Assembly: GCF_000220395.1 (NCBI RefSeq)
Contig: NW_004086450.1
Location: forward strand, 1-64,000
DNA: 64,000 bases
Origin: Ichthyophthirius multifiliis
Taxonomy: Eukaryota > Ciliophora > Oligohymenophorea > Hymenostomatida
Direction: 5' to 3'
In this document: positions 37,596 to 50,343 of the stretch, piece by piece
Position numbering within the stretch: the first letter of the stretch is position 1
Layout: each line of letters opens with the position of its first letter
Translations under genes and position numbers: made by a program
Notes under the pieces: generated by a model
The model's database searches: none
Seen by the model: the letters and a program-made list of their open reading frames with translations, nothing else
What the model was told of the DNA's origin: nothing

Positions 37596-39087
37596 ATGTT
37601 AATTGATAAAAAAGAAATATAAGATTGGATAGTTGATGTCAATGATTACAATAAAAAAAGAAGAGAAAGAGGATTTGAAAATCCAAAAGTGAAAATTGTA
37701 AGCATACTTGAAATGCAGAAAAAGGAAAAAGAATTTAACCCTATTTTATAATAATTTATAGATCCTTAAAAAGTAAAGCAAATAATAAATATTAACAATA
37801 ATTAAAATATTATTGTTAAGCATTATATTTTTAAAAATGATAATTACTTTATCCAACTTTTTTTTTTATTAATTTTGTTTTTTAAATTTAAAGGATATAT
37901 AGGCAACTGAAAAAAATGAATAAAATAAAAAGATTCTTTAATAAAAAAAGAGTGTAAATTATATAATAAAATTTTATGTAATAAAATAAAAAAATTATAA
38001 GAAACATTTAGAAAAATATGATAGAAATTATGATATTGTTAATTTAGAAAATATAGCAAATACAACTTTTAAAGAAAAAATAATTCAACCCAAATAAGTT
38101 TTATAATAATCACTTAGAGATTTTAATATTGTTAATCATGCTCCAGTTGCTAAATATATGTTTGAGAATGTTAAAATAATAAATTAAGAAAAAGTAATTT
38201 ATTTTGATAAAAAAAAAATAGATTTTTCATCATAATTTATTTTTTATTATAAAAATTTATTATATATAAATTAAAGCAAGCATTATAACAAGTAAGAAGT
38301 TATAAATAAAGAGATTTTAATATTTTAACCAATAAATACAAATAAGATCATGAATAAAAAATGGAAGTAATTTATTTAAATGAATATCTTATTATCAAAT
38401 AAAAAAAGGAATAATAACAAAATACAATGAAAGTTTTAAAAGAAAAATTCACAAAAACACATAACTATAACTTTTTATTAGGAAAAGCATATGATGAAGA
38501 TTAAGAATAGTTATATAATTCAAAAGTTGAATAAAAAGTTAAAAAATAACTTTAAAAGTAAATTTAGTAACTACCTCCTTCTATTAGATATAGGTTTTAT
38601 TTTTAAAAAATAAAAATAAAATTTGAGTTTTATAATAATATATATAGAGAAACAATAATCTTTGATAGAACCAAACCTGTTCCTGAGGAAATAAAACTTA
38701 TAGATTAATAAAGAGAAAATGCAAAAGTAAGATATAAACTTAGAAATGCAATTGAAAATGAATATCACAAGAGAAATATAGAAATTCATGATAGAAAATA
38801 ATAAAGAATTAAAAATGGAATGTTTGAATAAAAATATATAGACGAACATAGAAAAGGTTTTTATTCTATCAAATTATTGTTTTAATAAAAAAAGGATTTG
38901 ATTTAATCACTCTAGAAAAAGTAAATATTCAAGATATAGAAAAAAAAATTAATAAGAAAAGTAATTTATGTTCTTGGGAAAAGATTTTATAAACAAGAAA
39001 TGAGGTAATATTTAATAAGTTAATTAATATAATGTATATAATATTAATATATATAAGAATATGCTTTAAAAATTAAATAATAAATGA
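37596..39087 (+). CDS. Conserved cilia/axoneme-like coiled-coil protein
   Basis: Six exons, 398 aa; introns 37815-37893, 38194-38276, 38367-38408, 38857-38894 and 39005-39057 fit exactly. It is rich in Lys/Glu/Arg/Asn helices. Two features recall flagellar-associated proteins: a RDFNILTNKY segment followed by a charged helix (family pattern R-x-F-[DN]-[IL]-[IL]-[TS]-N-x-Y), and a near-C-terminal YRETIIFDRTKPVPEEI then a long basic helix (NAKVRYKLRNAIENEYHKR). No membrane segment or signal. I infer a microtubule-associated axonemal role; the exact orthologue is not recognised. Upstream neighbour is cytochrome c on the same strand, 285 bp downstream. Confidence 0.75.
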
Positions 39088-39372
39088 AAAATAAATAACA
39101 TTTTACTCTAATTATAAATAAATAAGAATTGAAATTTCTAGAAACGAATCGAAAAAAAAAAAGTTAAATAAAATATGTTTTTTTAATTATTAAAAAAAAT
39201 ATATATATAATTCATATTCATTTAAAAATTATAAATTACTAATACAATCAAATAAAAAGTTAAATATATTTAGTTCTCTTTAATAAAATAAAAACAAAAA
39301 GAGAATTTTTTTTTTTTAATAAATAAATAATTAATTAATAAAATTAAAAAAAAATTAAGAAATAAAATAAAA

Positions 39373-39720
39373 ATGGGACCAAAAAAAGCTGCTGGTAAAG
39401 AACCCGATGTTACAGTTCCTGATGGAAATCCTGCTGCCGGAAGAGATTTATTTGATTAAAATTGCTCATCTTGTCATGCTATTGAAGGCGAATCAACTAC
39501 AGCCCCAGTTTTAGGAGGTATTATTGGAAGAAAAGCAGGCACAGAAAAATTTGCTTATTCAAAAGCTATGAAAACATCAGGAATTACATGGAGTGATAAA
39601 TAACTCTTTGTTTTCTTAAGAAATCCTTCTAAGCATGTCTCTGGAACTAAGATGGCTTTTGCAGGACTTGCTGATGAAAAGGATAGAGCTGATTTAATTT
39701 CTTATTTGAAAAGTGTTTGA
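39373..39720 (+). CDS. Mitochondrial cytochrome c
   Basis: Intronless, 115 aa, from AAAATG to TGA. Heme-attachment CSSCH (about residue 31-35) supplies the two thioether cysteines and proximal His. The distal Met ligand lies in TKMAFAGL. Other family marks are the Gly-Arg/Lys-x-Ala-Gly stretch ([16 protein letters not shown]) and the C-terminal ADLISYLK helix. It carries electrons from complex III to IV in the intermembrane space. About ten extra N-terminal residues compared with yeast, as in other protists. Higher G+C than its surroundings suggests strong expression. It faces the convergent peroxiredoxin gene 473 bp away. Confidence 0.96.
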
Positions 39721-40193
39721 AAGAAAAAATAAAAATGGGATATAAAAAATATATATATAAATCTTTTTATGAAATAAAATAAAAGCATATATATATTTAT
39801 ATAATTTAATATAAAATAAAACTTAAAATTTTATTTTTTTATTTTTTTTAAATGATTTAAAAAAAAAAACTAATTTAAATTTATGAAAATAAATATGTAA
39901 TTTTTTTAGGTTTTTCTTTTCTTATTTTACTTTATTAATATTGCTATTTTAATTTGTATTTTTAAGTTGATTTATTTTTACTTTATAAAATTTTATTTAT
40001 GAGAATATAATTAAAAATTATTTTTATTTTAACATGTTATTAAAAAAAATATATATATGTAATATTTAATATAAAGTATTTTTTATAATTTTTATAATTT
40101 GATAATAATAAAAATATATAAAATATGTGATATTAATAAATATTTTATAAATTTAATATATTTATTTTAATAGAATTCTAAAAATGTTTTTCA
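39721..40193. other. Convergent 3' spacer
   Basis: 473 bp A/T-only sequence between two convergent stop codons; no features seen. Confidence 0.5.
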
Positions 40194-40808
40194 TCATTTT
40201 TTAGCATGTTCATTTTCCCAATATTCCTTAAGTTTAGGTGAATTTTTATCAGGCACAATAGCTTTTTATCCAGGTTTCCATTTAGCAGGACATACTTCAC
40301 CATTTTTATCAACATATTAGAAAGCTTAAACAAGCCTAATATATTCATCAACATTTCTTCCTACAGGCAAATCATTAATAGAAATATGTCTAATAATGCC
40401 TTTATCATCAATTATAAAAGTAGCTCTATAAGCAGCTCCTTTTTCATGTCCAGATTAGACAAGAACTCCATAATCCGTGCATAATTATTTAGATATATCA
40501 GCTAATAAAGGAATATTCATGTTTCCCAAACCTCCTTAATTTCTAGGTGTTTTACACCATTCAGAATGAACAAAATGAGAATCAATAGAACATCCGACTA
40601 CTTCGCAATTCATTTAACGGAATTTGGGAGCTGATTCTGAAAAATTTATTATTTCTGTTGGACATACAAATGTAAAGTCAAATGGATAGAAAAATAGTAA
40701 TAAGTATTTCCCTTAGTATTACTTTAAGTTTATTGTCTTTTCACCATTATCCCAAGCTAGAGTTTCAAAATAAGGAGCAGGTTATCCTACAAAAGCTTTA
40801 CAAGTCAT
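40194..40808 (-). CDS. Typical 2-Cys peroxiredoxin
   Basis: Intronless, 204 aa. The peroxidatic Cys lies in FTFVCPTEI and the resolving Cys in [11 protein letters not shown], both with full family context (Pro/Thr/Cys triad, catalytic Arg in [10 protein letters not shown]). It reduces H2O2, organic peroxides and peroxynitrite, recycled by thioredoxin, in the cytosol (no targeting peptide seen). Eukaryotic over-oxidation motifs are present: GGLG is intact, and the usual C-terminal YF reads YW (KEYWENEH), so it should be fairly sensitive to hyperoxidation. The [14 protein letters not shown] loop is canonical. Confidence 0.96.
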
Positions 40809-41258
40809 TTTCTATTATATTTTATTTTATTTAGTTTTAATTGAAATGTTATTATATTTTTTAACGCTTATTTTAATTTTTATTTCTATATATTTAATCT
40901 TTACTAGAATAAATTATTAGGAAAGTTAGAAATTTAATATTTCTATTTATAAATTTTTTTTGTAAATATATAAAATATATTTTCATAATTTATATTATTG
41001 ATGATAATTAATTTAGTATTTTTAAAGCAACTTAATAATTTTTTTATTATTTTGTTTGTAAATAAGTTGATAAAAAGTTTCAATTTTTTTTAACTTTTTT
41101 TATAAAAGAAAAAAATATTTGTGACATGACATATATGATTTATATTAATTATTATTATATATTTTTAAAATCGAATATTAAATTTTATTGTAAAAAATAA
41201 ATAACATTTAACTTAAATGATTACGTTTTTTTTTGCTAGTTTTTAATTATAAAAAAAA
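40809..41258. other. A/T spacer
   Basis: 450 bp between tandem minus-strand genes, promoter of the peroxiredoxin presumed here; no motif recognised. Confidence 0.45.
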
Positions 41259-42837
41259 TCATTTATTATTATAAAATTATGGTGAAACTTAAACATAATT
41301 ATTATCACAAAAACTATCTTTAGTCATTCTAAAAGAGTTATTATTGTTTTCATTACTTTATAAATTTTTCAATTATAAATTTTATGAATTTAATTAGGTT
41401 TTATCGTTATAAAAACTTTTTGGTGATAATTATTTTTTTTAAATATTTCCACAAGAATTAATTTAAATGCTGTTTTAAATGCTTTATTAAGAAGGTTATA
41501 ATTAAGAAAATTGTTACTAAGAAGATTATTAACTTATTTTTAAATCATATCTTTGTACAGCATACTATTATTTATTTTAGTTCTGTTAATTTTTTTGTTA
41601 TGCTTATTATTTTGGAAATTATGATTATTATTATTTTTAATTTGATTAAAATAAAGTATTTGAAAATACGCATAATCCTCCATTACTACTACCACTATTG
41701 TTAAAATTAAAATTTTCTTTGTAATCAGATTCACTATTTGTAAGAATTGATTTCGGAGATAAGTTTTGAGTTTACTAATGAAGAAAAATATTCAAATTAT
41801 TATTACTAGTATAATTACTTGTATTTGTATTATTTGGATTATTTGTATTATTTGTGTTATTTTTATTATTTGTATTAATATCAAAAGCTTAGTTTTAAAT
41901 TTATTTTTATAATAATTTAATCCGTTTTCTAAATCTTATATTCTTTAAGTTAAACTTTTATGCAAATATATTTTTTCTTTACTTAACTATTGCATCATTT
42001 AATCTTTTGTTTCTTCTCTTAATTGTTAAGATTATAATTTTTTTTCTAGATTCCAATATTATTCTTTCCATTCATTTAATTAAAGTTCATATTTTTCACA
42101 TTTTTATTTTAAATAGTTAATTTTCCATAAAATTTTATCTTTTAAAGTCATTTTATCAAATAAATTAATATTTTATTACTTTAAATAATGCTCATCTTAT
42201 TCGTCAATAATTTTTATTTAATTTTTGAATATATTTTCTAAACTTTGTTCTTGTTGAGCTTTTAAAATTTTGTTTTCTTTTATTAATTATTATATTTATT
42301 ATTATATATTTTCATAATTCTTTATTTTTTATAAATTTTGTAAAGAATCAATTTAATTATTTATTAATTTCTAAAATTTCTATTCTTCATCTGTTTGTAT
42401 TGAATTCATTAAACTTTCTTCTAATTTCTCCATAACTTATGTACCACTTTTTTTATATTTATCTAGTTCTTCTTATAGTAATTTATGGCTTTATTAACAT
42501 ATCTCAAATCTAAAAAAAATAGTATTTGTAACTAGTAAATTATATATTTAAAAAAAAAATTCTTTTACTTTTATCGCCAATGGATTATTTCTTAAATAAG
42601 TTTATCATTTAAAAATAATAAACGCTAAATTTCATTACTTAATTCACTCACTTAATTTGTCATATTACACATTAATTATTTATTTTAAACTCTTTATTAA
42701 ATTAAAGTTGGCTGTGGTTTATTAAATGGCAAGTTATTAAAGTCTGATTACATTTACAATCTTCTGGCTTAATCAGAAGAATTTGACCGTGGCTAATAAC
42801 TATTTAAATTTGATGGATATTAAATTTGTTTAATCAT
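41259..42837 (-). CDS. Coiled-coil protein with Asn/Gln-rich tail, one apparent frameshift
   Basis: Two exons; intron 42510-42568. The first ~300 residues are a Gln/Glu/Lys coiled coil (QEELDKYKKSG, VMEKLEESLMNSIQ, LREETKDQMMQQLSKE). The tail is Asn/Thr/Ser/Gln-rich, including a degenerate N-N-T repeat at 41819-41880. The coiled-coil frame and the tail frame differ by one base. A missing A in the A-run (minus strand) at 41893-41896 would restore one frame of 507 codons (506 aa). No GT donor is available there for an intron, so an indel or sequencing error is more likely. No family recognised; cytoskeletal or centrosomal scaffold is a guess from composition. Confidence 0.7.
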
Positions 42838-43496
42838 TTTAATAAATTATTAATTTTTATTTTTAAAATAAAGAAAATTAAATAAAAATTTACTTTTTTT
42901 AAATAAATAGTTTTTTTTTTTATGTATTTAACGAAATTATTCATTTTTTAAATAAAAAAAATATAAATAAAAATAACTTTTTCACTACAAAGATTTAATT
43001 AATATGAATATTATTTAGTTTTTTATTCTAATAATTTTATATTAAATAAATTAATATATCTTTTTTATATCTAAACCTTTCAACGATTTCCTAATTACTG
43101 TAATTTATTCTTTAATATTATGTATAATTACTTTTTATTTTATTTTATTAATAACAAAAAATATAAAAAATTCGTAGTAATAATAATAATTTAAATTTTA
43201 TCAATAAAAATGGTCTAAATAACATTATTAAAAATCCATATAATAGTTAAAATTTTAAAATATTAAAGAAAATAAAAAATTGATTTAAACTTAAATTTGT
43301 TAGTAAATAAATAATAATAAAATTAAATATTTCTTATTAACATATTTAATTAAAAAAATAATAGCGAATTTTAATTTTATTAATAAAATTTAATACTAAA
43401 ATAAATTTAAGAAAATTGCATAAATTTATAAATTTTACATTTACATATTAAGTTTATAAAATAAAACACATAAAAATATAACTTAATTAAAAAAAA
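42838..43496. other. A/T spacer
   Basis: 659 bp tandem spacer, simple A/T sequence, nothing recognised. Confidence 0.5.
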
Positions 43497-45232
43497 TCAG
43501 TTTTATTAAATATTTTTTTATAATTTTTCAATCCATTCATTTCTACTTATGAAATGATCATTTTAAGTTGATTATTATTTATCTTTTTATTAGGAAATAT
43601 CATCAAATTAGTAATCGCTGTTTTAATTAAGACTATTATTACTAATTACTTAATTTTAAAATAAAATATTTATAATATCATAATTGCTTAAAATAATATT
43701 AAGTATTTGTAATTTTTTATTATTAACTATATCTTATATATTTCTTTCATAATTAACTTCCAATGGTAATCCATAAGATAAAGGATTATCTATAAATAAA
43801 CATATAAAATTATAAAAAATAAAATATAATATAATAATAAAACTTTAGTTAATTGAAGGTTTAAAATCGAAAAAGTTTGGGCTATTAAGTGAAGTTTCAA
43901 TATAAAAATCAGTATTTTTTTTAAGATCAGTTAATTACATTTAAATAGAACTAATTTAATTAATAATTTTATTTAATAATTTATTATCTTTTGATTAATT
44001 TGAAAATTCGTTATTTATATTTTAAGTGATATTACTTCCTTCTTGTTATTTTTTCTACTTAATTTCTTTGACATAATCCTATATTTTTATTTCTTTTCTA
44101 CACTTTGGACAAAATTAAATAGATTTAGCATAAATAAGTTCTTTCAAACAACTTTTATGGAAAAAATGTCCACATCCAATTTTTTTACCTTGTTTAATTT
44201 CTTACAAACAAATTAAACATATATCATCCTAATTAATTAAATCTTCTTATTTAACATCAGGTAATTCATTTAAAAGCTTCAATATTCTAATTAATTTTAT
44301 AAACAGGCATATATTTTAATACAAAGTCACTATATTCTCAGCAAATTCAGTCAATATTAGAGTATATAAATGTAATATTAATTTTGCATATATTTAAAGA
44401 ATTAATTTTGTTAATGTTATAAGAAATTCTAATACCATTAAGAAATTATATTTAATTTCTATATGAGAATATGTATATGTTTCGTACAAATGGAATATAT
44501 ACTTTATAAAGGTAAACAATAAGTTTAATGATGTTAATAATATATCTAAAAAAATTAACTTCAATATTTAACTTTATATTCTAAAATGGAATAAATAATA
44601 ACATATTATAAAATCCAATATAAATAAAATTATATATATTTGTGCTATTTTTAAATGCTTTTTTTTAACTTATACCGTTTCTGTAATTAACTTTTTATAA
44701 TAACATATAAAAAATAATTTTAATTTTTTTTTTACATATTCAGTTCTTTTTATTAATACTTGATGATATATTATGAATATATATAAAAATGTTATCTTAA
44801 TAACTGTTTATACTTGGAAAATATTTTTTACATAAAGTATAATAAATAAAGCTAAATCAGGTAATTTTTTTTAAGTTTTTTCAATAATGGACTTTTTTTC
44901 ATTAAAATTAAAATTTAAATTTTTTTTATTATTATTTATTAAAAGTTTAAATTTTTATTTATTTTTGTTTAATATTAATATAAATTGATAATTACTATTT
45001 TTTCGATCTCTCTTATGTTACCAAAAGACAATTTAAAAATAAATAGGACTATAGAAATGCATAAAATAATAATAAAATTCTATAAAACTAAAACATTAAA
45101 GAATGATGAACAAAAATACAAAAAGCAAGAAAATATTTAATTATATTATAAGTAATAATTAGCAAGCATCACAGCTACAATCAAGATACTTAAAAAACAA
45201 TATATTTTAAATATCATTTAAAATTTATTCAT
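43497..45232 (-). CDS. HRD1: HRD1/synoviolin-type ER membrane E3 ubiquitin ligase
   Basis: Four exons, 510 aa; introns 44892-44995, 44691-44735 and 43790-43843. Start chosen at 45232 (in-frame ATG five codons before another). The N-terminal ~270 residues contain multiple membrane helices in HRD1 order: FKIYCFLSILIVAVMLANYY, a FGNIREIE loop, ILFILDFIICYYLF, FIKYIFHLYE, FLMVLEFLITLTKLIL. The RING-H2 follows at about 308-350: CLIC, CGHFFHKSC, CPKC, seated after DLINQDD as in HRD1. It retrotranslocates and ubiquitinates misfolded ER proteins for p97 extraction. The C-terminus is Gln/Asn-rich, without the proline-rich region of animal HRD1. Intron 3 is 54 nt, TGA-free and in frame. Confidence 0.88.
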
Positions 45233-45472
45233 AGATAAAAATTATTTAAATTTAAATTATTAATAAATTAGATATTAAAAAAAAAAATCCTAATAAAGTA
45301 AAATTAATAATAAAAGAAAATAATATTATTTTTATAATTATAATAATAATTCAATTTTTACTAATAATAAAAAGAAAATAAAAAAATATAAATTAAATAT
45401 ATTAAAATAAAACACATATTTTTAATAAAAAGGAAATAAATAATGGTAAATATATTGTATAAAAATCTATTA

Positions 45473-46708
45473 TCAATCTTATTTATATATAAATATTTAA
45501 TTTTTAATTGCAGTTTTACAAATGGGACATTCTTATTTTTTTAATTTTGAATAACAATCATAACATAAATTAGAATGCCGACAAGGAGCAAGGATAACAC
45601 TTTTTCCATTACAGATACAAATACAGCATTAAAAATTATCATCTTGATAAAAATTTTCGATTAATTTATTTTTATTAATTGCGAAAATTTCTAATCTTTT
45701 TGAATCATTTAAATTGGCATAAATTTTTCTAAATATCATTACTAAAAAATCAGGAATTTTACATTATATTCCATAAATATTTAAAGTATTTCTTTCTAAG
45801 CTAATTAAATAAATACTTCTTAAGAAATAAGATAAAAAAAAGGCCCCAAAACATCCAAATATAAATTTTATTCCTTTGTAATAACAACATAAATTAGAAA
45901 TTTACTTAATAAAACTTTATTTATTAATCATAATTCTGAAAGGATTGTTCATAAATAATTTTTTTTGTTAAAAATCATATACAACTTTTCCATAAGCAAG
46001 CAAAAAGCTCCCATTTTTAATTCCGATTTGCACATTGTCAACTTTTACGACAAATTAAAAAAGCTACTAAAGTGAAGTTGGCAAAAAGAAAAAACAACCA
46101 ATTAATTAATTCCAAAAGTTTTTAGCAAAGTTAAGTCCTAAATCTTCGTATTTTTATTGAGTAAAATTATAACAATTTTTGTCAAATAAAGTATATTAAT
46201 TTTTTTCGTTTAAAAATACAGATTACTTGTTCGTATTAAATAAACTCTCCTAAAAATTAAATTTATAGTTTATTTAGCATTCACTATCTTTTTCTGTTAA
46301 TAAAAAGGATGTAAAAGTATCTAACTTTTTTTCTTTAGTATTTTTTAAATTATTAATGTAATAATTCTTCTTTTTCCATTTCTCGCTCTCGATTTTGTAC
46401 ATAGATTAATTTTAGCTATAGCCTATTTTAAATGTTATATGTTAAATGCAATTATTCTTTTATTATGTTAGTCTATTTTTTGCTAATCCTTCTATTAATA
46501 TAGCTTCATTTAATATTCTTTAACGTTTTTATGGATTTTTATCATTTATTATGGAATAAATTTCGTTTATGGAATATACCCTTTATTATTCAATTTTTTT
46601 TTTTTTTAATGATAATGGTTTTATTGAAGTTTAATCTATATAATATGAAAATCCGAAAAAAAGAGATGACAAAAACAAGCTTTTACCTAAATAATTATCA
46701 TTTTCCAT
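45473..46708 (-). CDS. MUL1/MAPL-like membrane E3 ligase with C-terminal RING
   Basis: Intronless, 411 aa. An N-terminal hydrophobic segment (SLFLSSLFFGFSYYI) is followed by a GIDE/BAM-type region (ILIEGLAKNRL, QIGIKNGSFLLAYGKVVYDF, NNPFRIMIN), a second hydrophobic segment (FGCFGAFFLSYFLRSIYLI) and a C-terminal C3HC4 RING: CCIC, LAPCRHSNLCYDC, CPICK. This order, two membrane spans with a GIDE domain between them and a C-terminal RING, matches MUL1/MULAN, which sits in the mitochondrial or peroxisomal membrane and ubiquitinates or SUMOylates dynamics factors; plant SP1 in the plastid envelope is related. A Lys run (from 14 T) after the first span may vary. It lies head-to-tail with HRD1, 240 bp apart. 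Confidence 0.82.
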
Positions 46709-47129
46709 TTTTTAATTGATTTTTTTAGTTTATATTGTATTTGTAATTAAAGAATTAATTAAATAATTTTTAATAATAGATACGATATATACATATATTA
46801 TTTAATTTTAATAATAAAATTATAAATATTTATTAATGTTTTATCTTTATTGCTTTTATATTAGATATAATTAATTTTTTGTTAAAAAAGAATATATATA
46901 ACAAAAGGAATTATAATTTTTATTTTTGATTTTCGTATAAAAATAAAAATATATAACATTAAATATAAAAACAACAATATCAAATGTAATTTATTTTTAA
47001 TTAAGTATCAAAATTAATTTAATAATATAGATATATAAAATAAAAAAACAAAAAAATTAATAATTAAAATTATTTAAATATAATTTGATAATTTTTAGCA
47101 ACTTAAAATAATAAGATAAAAATTAATTT
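46709..47129. other. A/T spacer
   Basis: 421 bp tandem spacer upstream of the MUL1-like gene; nothing recognised. Confidence 0.5.
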
Positions 47130-48989
47130 TCATTAATTTTATGAAACAAGTAACTGTCCATTTTTCAAAAATTCATGTTAATTAATTTAATATATAATTT
47201 TTCCTCTTAAAATTGTCATAACAACATTTCCATAAAGTTTTTAACTATCAAAAACATGCATTTTTTTATATTTATAATTTTAATCAATTTAAATTGTTTC
47301 AGATTTAAATGGATCCCAAATAACTAAATCAGCATGCTTACCTTTTTAAATATATCCTTTTTAATTATCAATATTAACAATTTTAGCAGGTTTATTACAT
47401 AAACATCTAATTATTCTTTTAAATATTTTATTAATTTATTCTTTTTTTTTTTCTTAACAATCATTTTCTATTTTATCTTTTTATATTTTTTGAAATTGTT
47501 TGAATAAAGAACTCCATATAGCTTATAATGTATAACCTGCTGTACATATTCCGCTAAAAGCCCTTCTAAAATCTCCTTCTTATAAAGATTTATATTTTTC
47601 AGGTACTGGAAAATGATAACTACTTACAGTATCTATCATTTTTAAATTAAATCCGTTTAAAAGTAGATTTTTATTTTCGTTAGAAGCAATAGGAGGCTCA
47701 CATTTAAATTTTGTATTTCCATTTTTTATTTTATTTGAATCAAAATATAAATATATACTTGATGTATCGGAATATAGATGTATATTTTTATTAATCCTTT
47801 TTAAATCATTTTTATAGTTTTCTATGCGATAAATACTATTTGAATTTGCTATATTCTTTTTTTTGTTATAAATATATATTTATATATTATTTAATTTTAT
47901 AAACCTAAAACAAAATTCTAATTTTTTTATTATCTAAATTTATTTATGTGCATTTTAAACATCTTTAAATTATTTCGGAAACATATGTAATACCAAAGTA
48001 TTCCCAAAAAGGTGGTCTGAAAGCTAAAAAAGTTAAATAATCTTAATTAAATTTATTCTTTTTATTAAACTTTTCAACTTATAAATTTTCTTACTGATGA
48101 ATTAGTTAATCTTCATTAACAATCTGTTATGATTTAATATTAATTAGATTTTGATATTTACTTGGGTTTTTTATAGTTAAAGTTGAATTATATTATAATC
48201 CAAGTTAAGATTATCTCCTTTACATTAATTTTACAGAATTTATATTCAATTTTATATTATGTGTATCAAAAGAAGATCTTTTAATATCACTACTTGTCAT
48301 TTTATTTATCTATTATTATATTTTATCTACTTATGAGCATGAGAATTTAAATCTAGGAATTTTAATTTGTATATAATTATCTTCATTTGATCCTCCACTC
48401 TTTTCTTCTATTTTATTAAGGCTAATTTCATCGATTTTATTAAAATTAATTTCATCTATTTTACTTAGACTTAAAACTCTTTAGGTATCTTCTTTTTCTT
48501 AAAATGATAAAACACATTTGGAAGAATTCATTTATTTATGAATATTTTTAAAACTTTAATCTGATGATAAATCAGAACTTGATTTTTATGATTATATTAT
48601 TTTTTCTTAATTATTATTAATTTCTTTTTTATTTTTTATTATTTTTTTAAATTTTTATTTTTACCATTTTCGTTTTCTTCTAAATTATATGTCTATTTTT
48701 CAGCTCTTGAAATAAAATAGTCTTATGATTCTTAGGAACATTTTTTACTTAAATATCCGTAGGTATTTTTAAGTATCTATCTTCTTTATTAATATTATAA
48801 TGAACTTTTCTTTTTATTTTTTATACTGTCTTTTTATCCTTCACTCTTTACCATGTTATATTATTCCTTATCTTATTTTTAATAGTAATTTGGTTGTTCT
48901 GAAAAAGTATCTTCAAATTCTTATAAATGAATTGTTTCTTTAATCATGTTATTTATCTTTTAATTTAAAATATGTTTTTTTTTTTATAT

Positions 48990-49024
<35 letters not shown>

Positions 49025-49870
49025 ATATATATATATATATTATAATAATATATTTTATATCAATTTATATACAGTCATATCTTAAATAAATTATTCTTTT
49101 TCAAATCTATCATTAATTTTATTTTATCTTTAAGTTTCTCCTTATTATGCATCTCCTTCCATTCTTTTTAATTCTAAATTTTGATTATTTCTCATTTCTA
49201 TATTTTATTTTCGTAATGGAGAAGTAATGGTTAATTCTTTTCCTCCACTCAAAATACAATGAAAGCTAAGAAAAATATTTTAAAATTTATCAATTTTAGA
49301 TAAATAAATTAAAATTTTTTCAAATATTTAATATAACTAGTTTTTATTACAAACATAATTTATATTATTTTGTACAGGACATGTTAAGTATAATTTGAAT
49401 CCTAAAATACCTTCTTCTTTTTCTTATATTTGATTAAATTACTCTAAGTTATCAATATTTAAATTTGCTATAAAATAATAATCTATAAAAGACTTATTTT
49501 TTATTTTTTCTTTCTTTTTTTGTATTTATAATATTTCATTATTTATATCTTCTTCTTATTACATTAGTGACTATATACCTATTGTTGTTATCCCTCCTTT
49601 TGCAAATAAATATGTCGTTTATTCTATTTCTTCCCATTGTGTATTTATATGTAAATGTACGTTTGTATCAATTAAACCTGGAAAAATATATAAATCGCCA
49701 AAATCTTTTAGAAGTGGATAATCATTTAGTAAATTTTATATTTAATTTTCTTTTTCTAATTCTATAATATCATATATTAATTCATCTTTAATAAATATTT
49801 ATGCTGGCTAAAATAATTCAGTATCTTCTATCCATATATTATTGCTTTTTATTGAATAACAAATATTCAT
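47130..49870 (-). CDS. Allantoinase/dihydropyrimidinase-like protein with degraded metal site and large insertion
   Basis: Four exons, 838 aa; introns 48957-49072, 48606-48664 and 47856-47904. Cyclic-amidohydrolase signatures: IFPGLIDTNVHLH, AKGGITTIG, GILGFKLYL, RPPFWE, FKCEPPI, GDFRRAFSGI, NKPAKIVNID, GKHADLVIWDP and a LYGNVVMTILRGK end. Canonical members are ~450-500 aa. Here ~310 low-complexity Ser/Asn/Gln/Lys residues interrupt the barrel before RPPFWE. Of the usual binuclear zinc ligands, the first His of HxH is Asn (DTNVH), the His of HxxHxS is absent and the Asp of SDH reads Ser (VSSYHFP); the Lys (GFK) and one His (FHC) remain. It is therefore probably not a working hydrolase and may be structural, as CRMPs are in animals. 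Confidence 0.85.
48957..49072 (-). repeat. TA-repeat-filled intron
   Basis: Intron 1 of the amidohydrolase-like gene, the longest in the window (116 nt). It contains long alternating TA tracts (about 48985-49040) between a GTATAT donor and an AAAAG acceptor. Confidence 0.75.
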
Positions 49871-50343
49871 TTTAATTATTATTAATTTATATATTTTTTA
49901 TTTTAATGGAAATTCTTTATTTATTATTATTTTTATTATATAATAAAAATTAGTTTTGAAAATTATTTTAAAATAAAATGTAAAAATATAAATAAACTTT
50001 TAATTGTATCTATATTTTTGTTGATTATATATAAATTGCAATAATTAAAAATATATAAAACTTTAAAAAAAAAAATCAAATAATTTACAATTATTATTTG
50101 TTATAAAAAATATAAGAATAGAATATAAATCATAATAAAAATTCTAAAGTAATTTAATAAATAAATTTTTGTTAAAATATTATTTATTCATCTTTTTAAT
50201 ACGAAAATTATTTTTTCTAATGATTTTTTTTTAAATTTATATATTGAAATAAAGTAATTTTGATATTTTGATTATATTTTTTTTTACTAGAAACTTATAT
50301 AAAATATTCTAAATTCAGATTAGTAAAAAATAAGGGATAAAAA
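49871..50343. other. Divergent promoter region
   Basis: 473 bp between divergent starts of the amidohydrolase-like gene (-) and topoisomerase III (+); A/T only. Confidence 0.4.

Noticed and set aside
48606-48664. Apparent frameshift in the amidohydrolase-like gene
   Set aside because: A GTAAAA...TTAAG intron of 59 nt resolves it and makes the total coding length divisible by three.
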